A DNA stretch of 64,000 nucleotides from Nocardioides cremeus (GTDB taxonomy: Bacteria; Actinomycetota; Actinomycetes; Propionibacteriales; Nocardioidaceae): positions 62,001 through 126,000 of the forward strand of contig NZ_JAULSC010000008.1 of assembly GCF_030518195.1 (NCBI RefSeq). The letters run 5' to 3'. The translations under genes were made by a program, and so were the position numbers. The number at the start of each line of letters is the position of its first letter. Position 1 is the first letter of the stretch. Of this stretch, positions 38,853 to 48,374 are shown in pieces. The notes beneath the pieces were generated by a model, which saw nothing but the letters and a program-made list of their open reading frames with translations, ran no database searches and was not told where the DNA came from.

Positions 38853-40037
38853 TCAGTCCTTGGCGGTGCGCCCGGGCAGGGCCAGCATCCGCTCGAGGGC
38901 GACCAGCGCCTCGCGCTCGGTGTCGGCGTCGACCTCGATGCGGTTGACCACGGTGCCGGCCGCGAGCGACTCCAGCGCCCAGACCAGGTGCGGGAGGTCG
39001 ATGCGGTTCATCGTCGAGCAGTAGCAGACCGTGCGGTCGAGGAAGGCGATGGACTTGTCGGGGTGGCCGTCGGCCAGGCGCTTGACGAGGTTGAGCTCGG
39101 TGCCGATCGCCCACGACGAGCCGGCCGGCGCGGCCTCGATCGTCTGGATGATGAACTCGGTCGAGCCGACCAGGTCGGCCTTGAGCACCACCTCGTGGCG
39201 GCACTCGGGGTGCACCAGGATCTGGATCTCGGGGTCCTTGGCGCGCAGGTCGTCGACGACGTCGGGGGAGAAGCGGCCGTGCACCGAGCAGTGGCCCTTC
39301 CACAGGATCATCTTGGCGTCGCGCAGCTGCTCGGGGCTCAGCCCGCCGCTGGGACGGTGCGGGTCCCAGACCACGCAGTCGTCGAGCGTGAGCCCCATCT
39401 GCAGCACCGCGGTGTTGCGGCCCAGGTGCTGGTCGGGCAGGAACAGGACCTTCGCGCCGCCCTCGACGTCGGGCTTCTGGTCGTAGGCCCACTCGAGCGC
39501 GACCTCGGCGTTGCTGGAGGTGCACACCACGCCGCCGTTGCGTCCGCAGAACGCCTTGATGTCGGCGCTGGAGTTCATGTAGGTCACCGGCACCACGGCG
39601 TCCTGGATGCCCGCCTCGGCCATCGCGTCCCAGGCGGTCTCGACCTGCTGCAGCCGGGCCATGTCGGCCATCGAGCAGCCGGCCGCGAGGTCGGGCAGCA
39701 CGACCTGCTGGTCGGGGGAGGTCAGGATGTCGGCCGACTCGGCCATGAAGTGCACGCCGCAGAAGACGATGAACTCGGCGTCGGGGCGGGCCGCGGCCTC
39801 GCGGGCCAGCTTGAAGGAGTCGCCGGTGACGTCGGCGAACTGGATGACCTCGTCGCGCTGGTAGTGGTGGCCCAGCACGAAGACGCGCTCGCCGAGGGCC
39901 TCCTTCGCCGCGCGCGCACGCGCGACCAGGTCGGGGTCGGACGCGGCCGGCAGGTCACCGGGGCACTCGACCCCACGCTCGGACTGCAGGTCGACGCCAC
40001 GGCCCAGCGGCAGCAGCGGGAGGTCGACGGTCGTCAT
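38853..40037 (-). CDS. nadA: Quinolinate synthase
   Basis: Condenses iminoaspartate (made by NadB) with DHAP to give quinolinate for NAD, using a [4Fe-4S] cluster. It has 394 residues, the longer type. VLGHHYQRDEVIQFADVTGDS is the N-terminal pattern. FCGVHFMAESADIL, VTYMNSSADIKAF, VCTSSNAEVALEWA and LFLPDQHLGRNTA follow, with cluster cysteines in CGRNG-type, CVVWDP/HPECRHEV and TVCYCSTMNRI contexts. nadB and nadC are not in the window. ATG at 40037 chosen because it follows the intergenic break. Confidence 0.96.
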   Translation of the reverse strand: MTTVDLPLLPLGRGVDLQSERGVECPGDLPAASDPDLVARARAAKEALGERVFVLGHHYQRDEVIQFADVTGDSFKLAREAAARPDAEFIVFCGVHFMAESADILTSPDQQVVLPDLAAGCSMADMARLQQVETAWDAMAEAGIQDAVVPVTYMNSSADIKAFCGRNGGVVCTSSNAEVALEWAYDQKPDVEGGAKVLFLPDQHLGRNTAVLQMGLTLDDCVVWDPHRPSGGLSPEQLRDAKMILWKGHCSVHGRFSPDVVDDLRAKDPEIQILVHPECRHEVVLKADLVGSTEFIIQTIEAAPAGSSWAIGTELNLVKRLADGHPDKSIAFLDRTVCYCSTMNRIDLPHLVWALESLAAGTVVNRIEVDADTEREALVALERMLALPGRTAKD

Positions 40038-40059
40038 GGGTCCATCGTAGGCGCCGACC

Positions 40060-40953
40060 TCACAACAACGAGCCGTGGTGCAGGTACGGCGACGGCGCAC
40101 GCATCGCGCGCAGCGCCAGGTAGCCCACCGTCCAGACCTCGAGCCGGGCGGCGAGGCCGATGTCGAGCGCCCACTCGTTGGCGGCGGTGACGTGGGCGAT
40201 CTCGGTCTGCTCCGCTCCGTCGGCCAGCGCCGACCACAGCAGCCGCCCGGCCGTGCGCCGGTTCGTGGCGGCCAGCAGCGTCACCCGGCCGTCCGGGTTC
40301 GCGTAGGCGTAGCCCGACCCCGTGGTGCTCTCGGAGACCAGCAGCCGCGACTGCGCCATCAGCAGGGGGTGGTCGGGGCCGTGCGCGCTGCCGCGGGCCT
40401 GCCGGTCGACCGAGTCGAGCAGGTCCTGGTCGCCGGCGCTGCCCTCGCGCACCTTCTCGCCGGTGCCGATCGGGATGGACGTGCGGTCGAGGGTGCCGCG
40501 CAGCACCATCTGCGGGTGCAGCGAGAGCCCCGCCTGGCGGTAGACCCGCACGGCGCGGGGGTCGGCCGAGCTCGACAGCATGCCGCGCAGGGCGCCGCGC
40601 CCGTGGTGCAGCGCGGCCGCCAGGAGCGGCTTGCCGACACCGCGGCCCTGGTGCCCCGGCCGCACGGCGTACGTCGCGAGGATCCAGGTGCCCTCGCGCA
40701 CCAGCGAGGTGACGACCCCGACCATGGCGCCGTGCTCCTCGGCGACCCAGCAGCCGCCCGGGTCGGTGCGCAGCAGGTGCTCGGTGCGTGCCTGCCACGA
40801 CCGGCTGCGGCCCTCCTGCCGCGGCTGCGGCTCGGGCCAGGCGCGGGGGAGCGTGAGGCGGTCGAGCGCGTGGAAGCTCTCCGAGCTGACCTGCTCGGCC
40901 TCGGCGACGTCGTCGGGGCGCATCGGGCGGATGGCGGCGGTCGGGCTCGGCAC
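40060..40953 (-). CDS. GNAT acetyltransferase, two-domain
   Basis: A 297-residue protein. The first domain is GNAT-like: TYAVRPGHQGRGVGKPLLAAAL (motif A) and SADPRAVRVYRQAGLSLHP (motif B). The second half (RLLVSESTTGSGYAYANPDGRVTLLAATNRRTAGRLLW, ending SPYLHHGSLL) is a second, more degenerate domain of the kind that follows some actinobacterial GNATs. Substrate unknown. GTG at 40953; divergent from the glycerate kinase gene with 60 bp between starts. Confidence 0.87.
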   Translation of the reverse strand: MPSPTAAIRPMRPDDVAEAEQVSSESFHALDRLTLPRAWPEPQPRQEGRSRSWQARTEHLLRTDPGGCWVAEEHGAMVGVVTSLVREGTWILATYAVRPGHQGRGVGKPLLAAALHHGRGALRGMLSSSADPRAVRVYRQAGLSLHPQMVLRGTLDRTSIPIGTGEKVREGSAGDQDLLDSVDRQARGSAHGPDHPLLMAQSRLLVSESTTGSGYAYANPDGRVTLLAATNRRTAGRLLWSALADGAEQTEIAHVTAANEWALDIGLAARLEVWTVGYLALRAMRAPSPYLHHGSLL

Positions 40954-41013
40954 CCGCCCACCGTAGGCGGCAGCGCCGTGGTCGGGCTCGCCCGCGGCTG
41001 CGAGGATGCGTGC

Positions 41014-42105
41014 ATGCGAGTCCTGGTGGCCCCTGACAAGTTCGCCGGCACCCTCACCGCCGTCGAGGCCGCCGAGGCGATCGCCGCCGGCTGGCGGCGC
41101 CACGCGCCCGGCGACGAGCTCGACCTGGCGCCGATGTCGGACGGCGGCCCCGGCTTCGTCGACGTGCTGCACGCCACCCTGGGCGGCGAGCTGCTGGTCT
41201 CGACGGTCAGCGGCCCGCACGGCGAGGACGTGCCGGCCACGGTGCTGGTCGCGGGGGAGACGGCCTACGTCGAGAGCGCGCAGGCCTGCGGTCGGCACCT
41301 GGCTGCCGAGGGCGACCCCGAGCTGGCCACCACGGTCGGGGTCGGGCAGCTGCTGCTGGCGGCGCTGGCGACCGGCGCCACCACCGTCGTGGTCGGCCTC
41401 GGGGGCAGTGGCACCAACGACGGGGGAGCTGGGCTGCTGCACGCCCTGGGGGCCACCGCCGACGCCGGTCGCCTCGACGCCGGCCCGGCCGGCTTCGGTG
41501 ACCTCGGCGCCGTCGACCTGGCGCCGGCGCGCGAGCGCATCGGCCAGGTGCGGCTGGTGGCCGCCAGCGACGTCGACAACCCGCTGACCGGGCTCTTCGG
41601 CGCCACCAAGACCTACGGCCCGCAGAAGGGCATCGCCGAGGAGCGCCACCTCGAGGTGGACGGCTGGCTCGAGCGCCTGGCCGCCGCCACCGACCGGCGT
41701 ACCTCGCTGCAGAAGGGGGCCGGGGCGGCCGGGGGCCTGGGGCACGCGCTGCTGTGCCTGGGCGCGGTGCGCGAGCCCGGCATCGCCCTGGTCGCCGAGG
41801 CCGTGGGCCTGGCCGAGCGGGCCCGTGCCGCGGACCTGGTGGTGACCGGCGAGGGCGCCTTCGACTTCTCCAGCCGCTCGGGCAAGGTGCCGTACGGCGT
41901 CGCCGAGGTCGCCGCCGAGGCGTTGCGGCCCTGCGTGGCGCTCGCCGGGCAGGTGCTGGTCGGGTCGCGGGAGATGCGCGCGCTGGGCGTGGAGTCGGCG
42001 TACGCGCTGGTCGACCTCGTCGGTGAGCAGCAGGCCTTCGAGGACCCCGTGGGCAGCCTCGAGGCGCTGGGGCGACGGGTCGCCCGGACGTGGTCGAGGG
42101 AATAA
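41014..42105 (+). CDS. Glycerate kinase
   Basis: A 363-residue kinase of the glycerate 2-kinase family. MRVLVAPDKFAGTLTAVEAAEAIAAG is the start signature, APMSDGGPGFVDVL is the substrate motif, and VVGLGGSGTNDGGAGLLHALG is the nucleotide site. LAARERIGQVR then DVDNPLTGLFGA, and VVTGEGAFDFSSRSGKVPYGVA complete the pattern. It channels glyoxylate/serine-derived glycerate into glycolysis. The ATG at 41014 is used; no linked tartronate enzymes. Confidence 0.95.
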   Translation: MRVLVAPDKFAGTLTAVEAAEAIAAGWRRHAPGDELDLAPMSDGGPGFVDVLHATLGGELLVSTVSGPHGEDVPATVLVAGETAYVESAQACGRHLAAEGDPELATTVGVGQLLLAALATGATTVVVGLGGSGTNDGGAGLLHALGATADAGRLDAGPAGFGDLGAVDLAPARERIGQVRLVAASDVDNPLTGLFGATKTYGPQKGIAEERHLEVDGWLERLAAATDRRTSLQKGAGAAGGLGHALLCLGAVREPGIALVAEAVGLAERARAADLVVTGEGAFDFSSRSGKVPYGVAEVAAEALRPCVALAGQVLVGSREMRALGVESAYALVDLVGEQQAFEDPVGSLEALGRRVARTWSRE

Positions 42106-42207
42106 CCCCGCGTGGCCTACCCTTGACCCGGAGACCGCTGCAGTCGACGACGTGCCGGCGGCCCGCACCAGACCACGCAGCACGCAACCCATGTTGGGAG
42201 CACAGAC

Positions 42208-42570
42208 ATGACCGAGCAGGTGGAGACCACTCCTGATCGCCGCACCGACAGCATCAACCTGAGCCCGGTGGCCGCAGCCAAGGTGCAGAGCCTGCTGGAG
42301 CAGGAGGGCCGCGACGACCTCGCGCTGCGCATCTCCGTGCAGCCCGGTGGCTGCTCGGGCCTGCGCTACCAGCTCTTCTTCGACGAGCGCACCCTCGACG
42401 GCGACGTCGTCACCGACTTCGACGGCGTCAGCGTCGTCGTCGACCGGATGAGCGTGCCCTACCTCAACGGCGCGATGATCGACTTCGTCGACAGCATCGA
42501 GAAGCAGGGCTTCACCATCGACAACCCCAACGCCACCGGCTCCTGCGCCTGCGGCGACAGCTTCCACTGA
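42208..42570 (+). CDS. erpA: Iron-sulfur cluster insertion protein ErpA (HesB/IscA type)
   Basis: A 120-residue A-type carrier that delivers Fe-S clusters to apoproteins. The three cysteines lie in VQPGGCSGLRY and GSCACGDSF, exactly as in IscA/ErpA. It is the only Fe-S carrier in the window, and the same position next to the PfkB kinase and cta genes is conserved in mycobacteria (Rv2204c). It can supply QcrA, IspG and NadA with clusters, an inference. Confidence 0.95.
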   Translation: MTEQVETTPDRRTDSINLSPVAAAKVQSLLEQEGRDDLALRISVQPGGCSGLRYQLFFDERTLDGDVVTDFDGVSVVVDRMSVPYLNGAMIDFVDSIEKQGFTIDNPNATGSCACGDSFH

Positions 42571-42600
42571 TCGGGACCGCGAAGCGGGCCCGATGATGGT

Positions 42601-42655
42601 GGTCGAGCAAGGCGCACGGCTGAGCCTGCGAAGCCGTGACCGCCGTGTCGAGACC
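42601..42655. repeat. Nocardioides-style interspersed palindromic element
   Basis: GGTCGAGCAAGGCG ... GAAGC ... CGTGTCGAGACC reads like the short GTCGAG-(GC-rich)-GTGTCGAGACC elements I recall from many Nocardioidaceae intergenic regions. A 7-bp stem CACGGCT (42615-42621) / AGCCGTG (42632-42638) lies inside. One copy is visible here; recognition is from memory and uncertain. Confidence 0.4.
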
Positions 42656-42707
42656 CAGTTGCTGATGGGTCACAGCACCGCCCAGCACCAGCACTGAGAC
42701 ACACCGA

Positions 42708-42740
42708 AGCCCCCGGACCGACCAGGTCCGGGGGCTTCGT
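42708..42740. terminator. Hairpin terminator between erpA and the converging gene
   Basis: GAAGCCCCCGGAC (42708-42720) pairs perfectly with GTCCGGGGGCTTC (42728-42740), a 13-bp stem with a 7-nt loop. It serves erpA and the converging gene ending at 42768. Confidence 0.75.
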
Positions 42741-42767
42741 CGTGTGCTCAGCCGGTGAGCCCCTGCG

Positions 42768-43058
42768 TCAGTCCAGGTACAACGACAACGCGTTGGCGAG
42801 CCGCTGGGCGGCCTCGCCGACCTCGATGTCGCGCTTGTGCACCTCGCGGGGGAAGTCGGCGAAGTGGATGCTGGGGGCGGGGCGGGTGGCGGCGCGCGCG
42901 ACGGCGGCGGCAGCGGTGGCCTCGCGGCCCACGGGCAGGCGCAGTGCGCGGCCGGCGGCCTCGCAGTCGGCACCCATGTCGCTGATGCGGGCCAGGTCAT
43001 CGTAGGGGAGCCGTGCGGCTGGCCCGAGGGGCCCGGGGGAGGGCGTCGAGGAGGTCAT
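42768..43058 (-). CDS. Hypothetical protein, 96 residues
   Basis: A short soluble protein. MTSSTPSPGPLGPAARL is a low-complexity head, then LPYDDLARISDMGADCEAAGRALRLPVGREATAAAAVARA and a conserved-looking tail SIHFADFPREVHKRDIEVGEAAQRLANALSLYLD. I recognise no domain. It is divergent from the PfkB kinase with only 64 bp between starts, which suggests a shared control region. Codon use is normal for the chromosome. Confidence 0.6.
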   Translation of the reverse strand: MTSSTPSPGPLGPAARLPYDDLARISDMGADCEAAGRALRLPVGREATAAAAVARAATRPAPSIHFADFPREVHKRDIEVGEAAQRLANALSLYLD

Positions 43059-43121
43059 GGTCGCGACGCTAGGGGCTACTGGGGGGTACTCCCAGCAGTA
43101 CCCGCAGGTAGTGTTCGCGCC

Positions 43122-44183
43122 GTGCCCGACACCTCCTCGACGCCCCTGACCGACCCCCCGGCCGACGCCCAGGCGGTGGTCCCGACCGGTGGCCCGCTCC
43201 TGGTCGCCGGGTCGATCGCGACCGACCACCTGATGAGCTTCGCCGGCAAGTTCGAGGACTCCCTGGTCGTCGAGCAGCTGCACAAGCTGTCGGTCTCGTT
43301 CCTGGTCGACGACCTCGAGATCCGCCGCGGCGGGGTGGCTCCCAACATGTGCTTCGGGATGGCGCGCCTGGGCCTGCGGCCGGTGCTGGTGGGCTCGGCG
43401 GGCGAGGACTTCGCCGACTACCGCTCCTGGCTGGAGCGCCACGGCGTCGACTGCGACCACGTGCGGATCTCGGAGTCGCTGCACACCGCCCGCTTCGTGT
43501 GCACCACCGACACCACGATGGCGCAGTTCGCCTCGTTCTACCCCGGTGCGATGAAGGAGGCCCGGCTCATCGAGCTGGCCCCCATCGTGGCCAGGGTGGG
43601 CGCGCCGTCGTTCGTGCTGATCGGCGCCGACGACCCCGACGGGATGCTGCGCCACACCGAGGAGTGCCGCCAGCGCGGCTACCCCTTCATCGCCGACCCC
43701 AGCCAGCAGCTCGCCTTCGGCGAGGGCGACCTGATCCGCCCGCTGGTCGAGGGCGCCGCGATCCTCTTCAGCAACGAGTACGAGTCGCACCTGATCCAGC
43801 AGAAGACCGGCTGGTCGGCCGACGAGGTGCTGGCCCGGGTGGGCGTGCAGGTCACCACCCTGGGCGCCGACGGCGTGCGGGTGCTGCGCGCCGGCGAGGA
43901 CGACATCGTCGTGCCCGCCGCCAAGAACGTCACCGCGGTCGAGCCGACCGGCGTCGGCGACGCCTTCCGTGCCGGCTACCTCGCCGCGACCGCGTGGGGC
44001 CTCGACCTGACCCGCAGCGCGCAGGTCGGGTGCGTCCTGGCGGCGTACGTGGTGGAGACCGTCGGCACCCAGGAGTACAGCTTCACCGCCGAGCAGTTCC
44101 TGGCCCGGCTCGAGGAGTCCTACGGCGCCGAGGCGGCCGCCGACGTGGCGCCGCACCTGGCCGCAGCGCACCAGGCGCGCTAG
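43122..44183 (+). CDS. PfkB-family carbohydrate/nucleoside kinase (adenosine kinase-like)
   Basis: A 353-residue ribokinase-fold kinase. The first motif is RRGGVAPNMCFGMARLGLRPVLVGSAGEDF, and the second is EPTGVGDAFRAGYLAATAWGL with the catalytic Asp in GVGDAF. It resembles Rv2202c, reported as an adenosine kinase or carbohydrate kinase and located in the same neighbourhood in M. tuberculosis. GTG at 43122 gives VPDTSSTPL. The acceptor is not fixed by sequence. Confidence 0.88.
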   Translation: MPDTSSTPLTDPPADAQAVVPTGGPLLVAGSIATDHLMSFAGKFEDSLVVEQLHKLSVSFLVDDLEIRRGGVAPNMCFGMARLGLRPVLVGSAGEDFADYRSWLERHGVDCDHVRISESLHTARFVCTTDTTMAQFASFYPGAMKEARLIELAPIVARVGAPSFVLIGADDPDGMLRHTEECRQRGYPFIADPSQQLAFGEGDLIRPLVEGAAILFSNEYESHLIQQKTGWSADEVLARVGVQVTTLGADGVRVLRAGEDDIVVPAAKNVTAVEPTGVGDAFRAGYLAATAWGLDLTRSAQVGCVLAAYVVETVGTQEYSFTAEQFLARLEESYGAEAAADVAPHLAAAHQAR

Positions 44184-44431
44184 GTCAGCCGCCGCACCAG
44201 GTAGCGGGGGACCCCGTCGTCGGCGGCGTCCTCGCCCAGGTACTCCTGGCCGCGCATCCGGCACCAGGCCGGTACGTCGACCCGCGCAGCCGCGTCGTCG
44301 GCGACGACGCCCACGACGTCGCCGACCGCCACCTCGGGCAGCGCCCGCGCCAGGTCGATCACCGGCAGCGGGCACAGCCGGCCGCGGCAGTCGAGCTCGC
44401 GCAGGTCCGCGCCGGGCTCGGGGGTGCTCAC
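44180..44431 (-). CDS. TusA-family sulfurtransferase
   Basis: An 83-residue sulfur carrier. The TusA core LDCRGRLCPLPVIDLARALPEV carries the CPxP motif with catalytic Cys. It should accept persulfide sulfur from the upstream cysteine desulfurase, with which it overlaps by a GTGA junction. Its 3' end overlaps the PfkB gene by 4 bp. In several actinobacteria the same two activities are one fused polypeptide; here they are separate. Confidence 0.85.
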   Translation of the reverse strand: MSTPEPGADLRELDCRGRLCPLPVIDLARALPEVAVGDVVGVVADDAAARVDVPAWCRMRGQEYLGEDAADDGVPRYLVRRLT

Positions 44432-45567
44432 ATGCCCACCCGCGCGCGCAGGTCGGCGACGACGCCGGGCAGCACCGCGAGCAGCCGCTCGACGTCGTCG
44501 GCGCCGGTGTCGCGGTGCAGGGAGACCCGGGCGTTGCCGTGGGTCAGGGCGCCCATCGCGGCCAGCACGTGGCTGGGCTCGAAGGTCGACGACGTGCACG
44601 CCGAGCCGCTGGCGACCCCGAAGCCGTGCCTCTCGAGCTCGTGGACCAGCGCCTCGCCGTCGACGTAGAGGAACGAGAAGGTCACCAGGTGGGGCAGCCG
44701 GTCGTCGGGGTCGCCCACCACGTCGACGTCGGGGATCACCGTGACGCCCTCGCGCAGTCGGGCGACCAGGGCGTGCTGGCGGGTCGCCACCTCGTCTCGC
44801 TCGGTCACGACCGCCTGCAGCGCCGCTGCTGCCGCCAGGGCCGCCGGCACGTTCTCGAAGCCCGAGGTGCGCTCGTCGACGCGGTCGTCACCGGGGAAGG
44901 GGGAGGCCCAGCGGGCGCCCTTGCGCACCAGCAGCACCCCCACCCCGGGCGGGCCGCCCCACTTGTGCGCGGACGCGGCCGCGGCGTCCCAGCCGCGGGG
45001 CAGCGCCCGTCGCCCGGCGGCGGCGCAGGCGTCGACGAAGAGCGGGACCCGCCCGTCGAGGCGCGCCGCGACCTCCGCGACGGGCTGGACGGTGCCGACC
45101 TCGTGGTTGGCGGCCTGGAGGGCCACCACCCCGGTGCCGGGCGCGACTAGGTCGACGACGTCGTCGGGGGAGACCCGCCCGTGCCGGTCGACCGGCACCA
45201 CGGCGCCCGGCACGCCGCTGCGCCGGGCCCACCAGTCGGCGGCGTGGCCCACGGCGCTGTGCTCGACGGCGCTGAGCAGCGTGGCGTCGCGGCCGTCGGC
45301 ACGGCCCTCGAGGAGCCCGAGCAGGCCCCGGTGCACGGCCTCGGTGCCCGAGGAGGTGAAGGAGACCTCGTCGCGGCGCACCCCCAGCGCCCCGGCCACC
45401 ACCTCGCGGGCGTTGTCGAGCAGCAGCCGGGCGTCGCGGCCGGCCCGGTGCAGGCGCCGCGGGTCGCCCCAGCCACGCTCGTGCGCCGCGGCCAGGACCT
45501 CGCTCGCCGCGGGGTGCAGCGGCTCGCCCGAGGCCGCGTCGAGGTCGACCGGCGCGGCATTCGTCAC
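44428..45567 (-). CDS. Cysteine desulfurase (class V aminotransferase, NifS/IscS-like)
   Basis: A 379-residue PLP enzyme that pulls sulfur from cysteine as an enzyme-bound persulfide. SFTSSGTEAVHRGLLG is the cofactor loop. The internal aldimine Lys is in ASAHKWGGPPGVGVLLVR, and the active-site Cys in SGSACTSSTFEPSHVL. The GTG at 45567 or 45576 could be the start. It is coupled to tusA and lies divergently beside ctaC; a role in thiolation or respiratory cofactor building is inference. Confidence 0.92.
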   Translation of the reverse strand: MTNAAPVDLDAASGEPLHPAASEVLAAAHERGWGDPRRLHRAGRDARLLLDNAREVVAGALGVRRDEVSFTSSGTEAVHRGLLGLLEGRADGRDATLLSAVEHSAVGHAADWWARRSGVPGAVVPVDRHGRVSPDDVVDLVAPGTGVVALQAANHEVGTVQPVAEVAARLDGRVPLFVDACAAAGRRALPRGWDAAAASAHKWGGPPGVGVLLVRKGARWASPFPGDDRVDERTSGFENVPAALAAAAALQAVVTERDEVATRQHALVARLREGVTVIPDVDVVGDPDDRLPHLVTFSFLYVDGEALVHELERHGFGVASGSACTSSTFEPSHVLAAMGALTHGNARVSLHRDTGADDVERLLAVLPGVVADLRARVGM

Positions 45568-45660
45568 AACCGCCACGGTAGGCCACCCTGTGCAGCCGGA
45601 CGGCTGGTGGGCGGGGTACTCTGACGCCAACTTCTGATCGCTTGAGAGGAAGGCTCGTTC

Positions 45661-46608
45661 GTGAGTCTGCAGCTCCCCCAGATGGCACCAGGACGTCGGC
45701 GGGCCTCGGCCCGTCGTGCGGGCCTGGGCGCCACGCTCGGCCTCGGCCTCGTGCTGCTCGCCGGTTGTTCGTCGGAGTCCCGCGGTGAGTGGGAGCGCCT
45801 GGCCATGCCAGAGCCCATCACCGAGCAGGGCGAGTCGACCCTCGCGCTGTGGCAGGGCGCGTGGATCGCGGCTCTGATCACCGGTGTCGTCGTGTGGGGC
45901 CTCATCGCCTGGGTGGTGGTCGCCTACCGCCGGCGAAGCGACGACGAGGTCCCGGTCCAGACGCGCTACAACCTGCCGCTGGAGATCTTCTACACGGTCG
46001 CGCCGATCATGATGGTCGTGGTGTTCTTCGCCCAGACCATCCGGGTCCAGGACATCGTGCTCGAGGAGTCCCCAGCCCCCGACAACATCGTCGAGGTGAC
46101 CGCCCAGAAGTGGTCGTGGACCTTCAACCACGGCATCGGCGCCGTCGACGTGGCAGCTGACGAGGACAACGAGGACGACGAGTTCCCCTACGAGGGCTAC
46201 GCCTACCTCGCGGGCACTCTCACCGACATCCCCACGTTGGTGCTGCCGGTCGGTGAGACCACGCGTTTCAACCTGCACTCGCCCGACGTGATCCACGACT
46301 TCGGTGTACCGGCGTTCCTGATCAAGATGGACGTCATCCCGGGTCGCGTGAACTCCTTCGAGGTCACTCCCACGACCGAGGGCACCTTCAAGGGCAAGTG
46401 CTACGAGCTCTGCGGTGCCTACCACTCGCGGATGCTCTTCAACGTCGAGGTCGTCAGCGCTGAGGAGTACGACGCCTACGTGGCGGACCTGGCCGACTCC
46501 AACCTCGCCAGCACGGGCGTCCAGGCCGAGCTGCCCATCCTCGGAGGCGAGGACGCCCGCACCCAGGTGGGCCTCGCATCCACCCGATCCGGAGGAGAGG
46601 GCCAGTGA
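45661..46608 (+). CDS. ctaC: Cytochrome c oxidase subunit II (aa3 type)
   Basis: A 315-residue lipid-anchored subunit that carries the dinuclear CuA centre. The N-terminal lipobox [11 protein letters not shown] sets the acylated Cys. Two membrane helices follow ([22 protein letters not shown] and [20 protein letters not shown]). The CuA ligands lie in [14 protein letters not shown] and [13 protein letters not shown]. It receives electrons from the QcrC heme in actinobacterial supercomplexes. GTG at 45661 follows GAGGAAGG. Divergent from the desulfurase gene. Confidence 0.97.
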   Translation: MSLQLPQMAPGRRRASARRAGLGATLGLGLVLLAGCSSESRGEWERLAMPEPITEQGESTLALWQGAWIAALITGVVVWGLIAWVVVAYRRRSDDEVPVQTRYNLPLEIFYTVAPIMMVVVFFAQTIRVQDIVLEESPAPDNIVEVTAQKWSWTFNHGIGAVDVAADEDNEDDEFPYEGYAYLAGTLTDIPTLVLPVGETTRFNLHSPDVIHDFGVPAFLIKMDVIPGRVNSFEVTPTTEGTFKGKCYELCGAYHSRMLFNVEVVSAEEYDAYVADLADSNLASTGVQAELPILGGEDARTQVGLASTRSGGEGQ

Positions 46609-48374
46609 GCGCCGCCACCGCCCAGAGGCCGACCGCACCCGGCGAGCCCCGCAAGCCGCTCGGCCAGCTGGCCGTGCGGATGATGACGACGACCGATCAC
46701 AAGCTGATCGGCAAGATGTACCTGATCACCTCGTTCGCGTGGTTCCTCATCGGTGGCCTGATGGCCTTGGTGATCCGCTCCGAGCTGGCTTTCCCGGGCC
46801 AGCAGGTGGTCAACGAGGAGCTCTACAACCAGCTCTTCACCATGCACGGCACGATCATGCTGCTGCTCTTCGCGACGCCGCTGTTCTTCGGCTTCGCCAA
46901 CGTGATCATGCCGATCCAGATCGGCTCACCCGACGTCGCGTTCCCGCGGTTGAACATGTTCAGCTACTGGCTGTTCCTCTTCGGCGGCCTGATCGCCGCA
47001 TCGGGCTTCCTGACCCCTGAGGGCGCAGCCTCCTTCGGGTGGTTCGCATACACCCCGCTGTCCAACGCCGTCAACAGCCCCAGCGTGGGCGGTGACCTGT
47101 GGATCATGGGTCTGTGGATGGCCGGACTCGGCTCCATCCTGGGCGCGGTCAACTTCATCACCACGATCATCTGCATGCGCGCCCCCGGCATGACCATGTT
47201 CCGGATGCCGTTGTTCGTGTGGAACACCTTGATCACCAGCCTGCTGGTGCTCATCGCCTTCCCGGTGCTCGCCGGCGCGCTGCTGATGCTCGAAGCGGAC
47301 CGCATCCTGGGGGCTAACGTCTTCGACACCGCCCACGGCGGCGCGATCCTGTGGCAGCACCTGTTCTGGTTCTTCGGCCACCCGGAGGTCTACATCATCG
47401 CGCTGCCGTTCTTCGGCATCGTGACCGAGATCTTCCCGGTCTTCAGCCGCAAGCCGCTGTTCGGCTACGTCGGCCTGGTGGGCGCGACCCTGGGCATCGC
47501 GATCCTCTCGGTCGCGGTCTGGGCGCACCACATGTTCGTCACAGGCGCGGTCAACCTGCCGTTCTTCTCCGGCATGACGTTCCTGATCGCGGTGCCGACC
47601 GGCGTGAAGTTCTTCAACTGGATCGGCACGATGTGGGGCGGGTCGCTGTCCTTCGACACCCCGATGCTGTGGTCGATCGGCTTCCTGACCACGTTCCTGT
47701 TCGGTGGTCTGACCGGCATCATCCTGGCCAGCCCGCCGCTCGACTTCCAGGTCTCGGACTCCTACTTCGTGGTCGCGCACTTCCACTACGTCGTCTTCGG
47801 CACCGTGGTCTTCGCGATGTTCGCGGGCTTCTACTTCTGGTGGCCCAAGTTCACGGGTCGGATGCTCGACGAGCGGCTGGGCAAGCTGCACTTCTGGATC
47901 CTGTTCATCGGCTTCCACCTGACCTTCCTGGTCCAGCACTGGCTCGGTGTCGAGGGCATGCCGCGCCGCTACGCCGACTACCTGCCCGACGACGGGTTCA
48001 CCCTGCTCAACCAGATCTCCACCGTGGGTGCGTTCCTGCTGAGCCTGTCGATGCTGCCGTTCTTCTACAACGTGTGGATCTCGCGCAAGGCACCGCTGGT
48101 CGAGGTCGATGACCCGTGGGGCTGGGGTCGCTCGCTGGAGTGGGCCACCTCGTGCCCGCCGCCGCGCCACAACTTCGTGACCATCCCGCGCATCCGCTCG
48201 GAGTCGCCGGCCTTCGACCTGCACCACCCGGAGATCGCGGCCATCGAGCTCGACCAGAACGAGGCGGCGCGCGAGGGTCGCTTCGCCGACGCCCCCGACA
48301 TGGCCGGGCGCGGAGAGACCGTGGGTGAGCGTCGGTCCACCGGCACTCGGTCCGACGACGGGAAGGACAGCTGA
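46605..48374 (+). CDS. ctaD: Cytochrome c oxidase subunit I
   Basis: A 589-residue, 12-helix heme-copper subunit with the catalytic heme a3-CuB site. [18 protein letters not shown] gives the CuB His and the cross-linked Tyr, [10 protein letters not shown] the His pair of the CuB ligands, and [13 protein letters not shown] the heme His ligands. An N-terminal polar head and a ~60-residue C-terminal tail extend it. Its GTG overlaps the ctaC stop, so the two are translationally coupled. Confidence 0.98.
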   Translation: MSAATAQRPTAPGEPRKPLGQLAVRMMTTTDHKLIGKMYLITSFAWFLIGGLMALVIRSELAFPGQQVVNEELYNQLFTMHGTIMLLLFATPLFFGFANVIMPIQIGSPDVAFPRLNMFSYWLFLFGGLIAASGFLTPEGAASFGWFAYTPLSNAVNSPSVGGDLWIMGLWMAGLGSILGAVNFITTIICMRAPGMTMFRMPLFVWNTLITSLLVLIAFPVLAGALLMLEADRILGANVFDTAHGGAILWQHLFWFFGHPEVYIIALPFFGIVTEIFPVFSRKPLFGYVGLVGATLGIAILSVAVWAHHMFVTGAVNLPFFSGMTFLIAVPTGVKFFNWIGTMWGGSLSFDTPMLWSIGFLTTFLFGGLTGIILASPPLDFQVSDSYFVVAHFHYVVFGTVVFAMFAGFYFWWPKFTGRMLDERLGKLHFWILFIGFHLTFLVQHWLGVEGMPRRYADYLPDDGFTLLNQISTVGAFLLSLSMLPFFYNVWISRKAPLVEVDDPWGWGRSLEWATSCPPPRHNFVTIPRIRSESPAFDLHHPEIAAIELDQNEAAREGRFADAPDMAGRGETVGERRSTGTRSDDGKDS

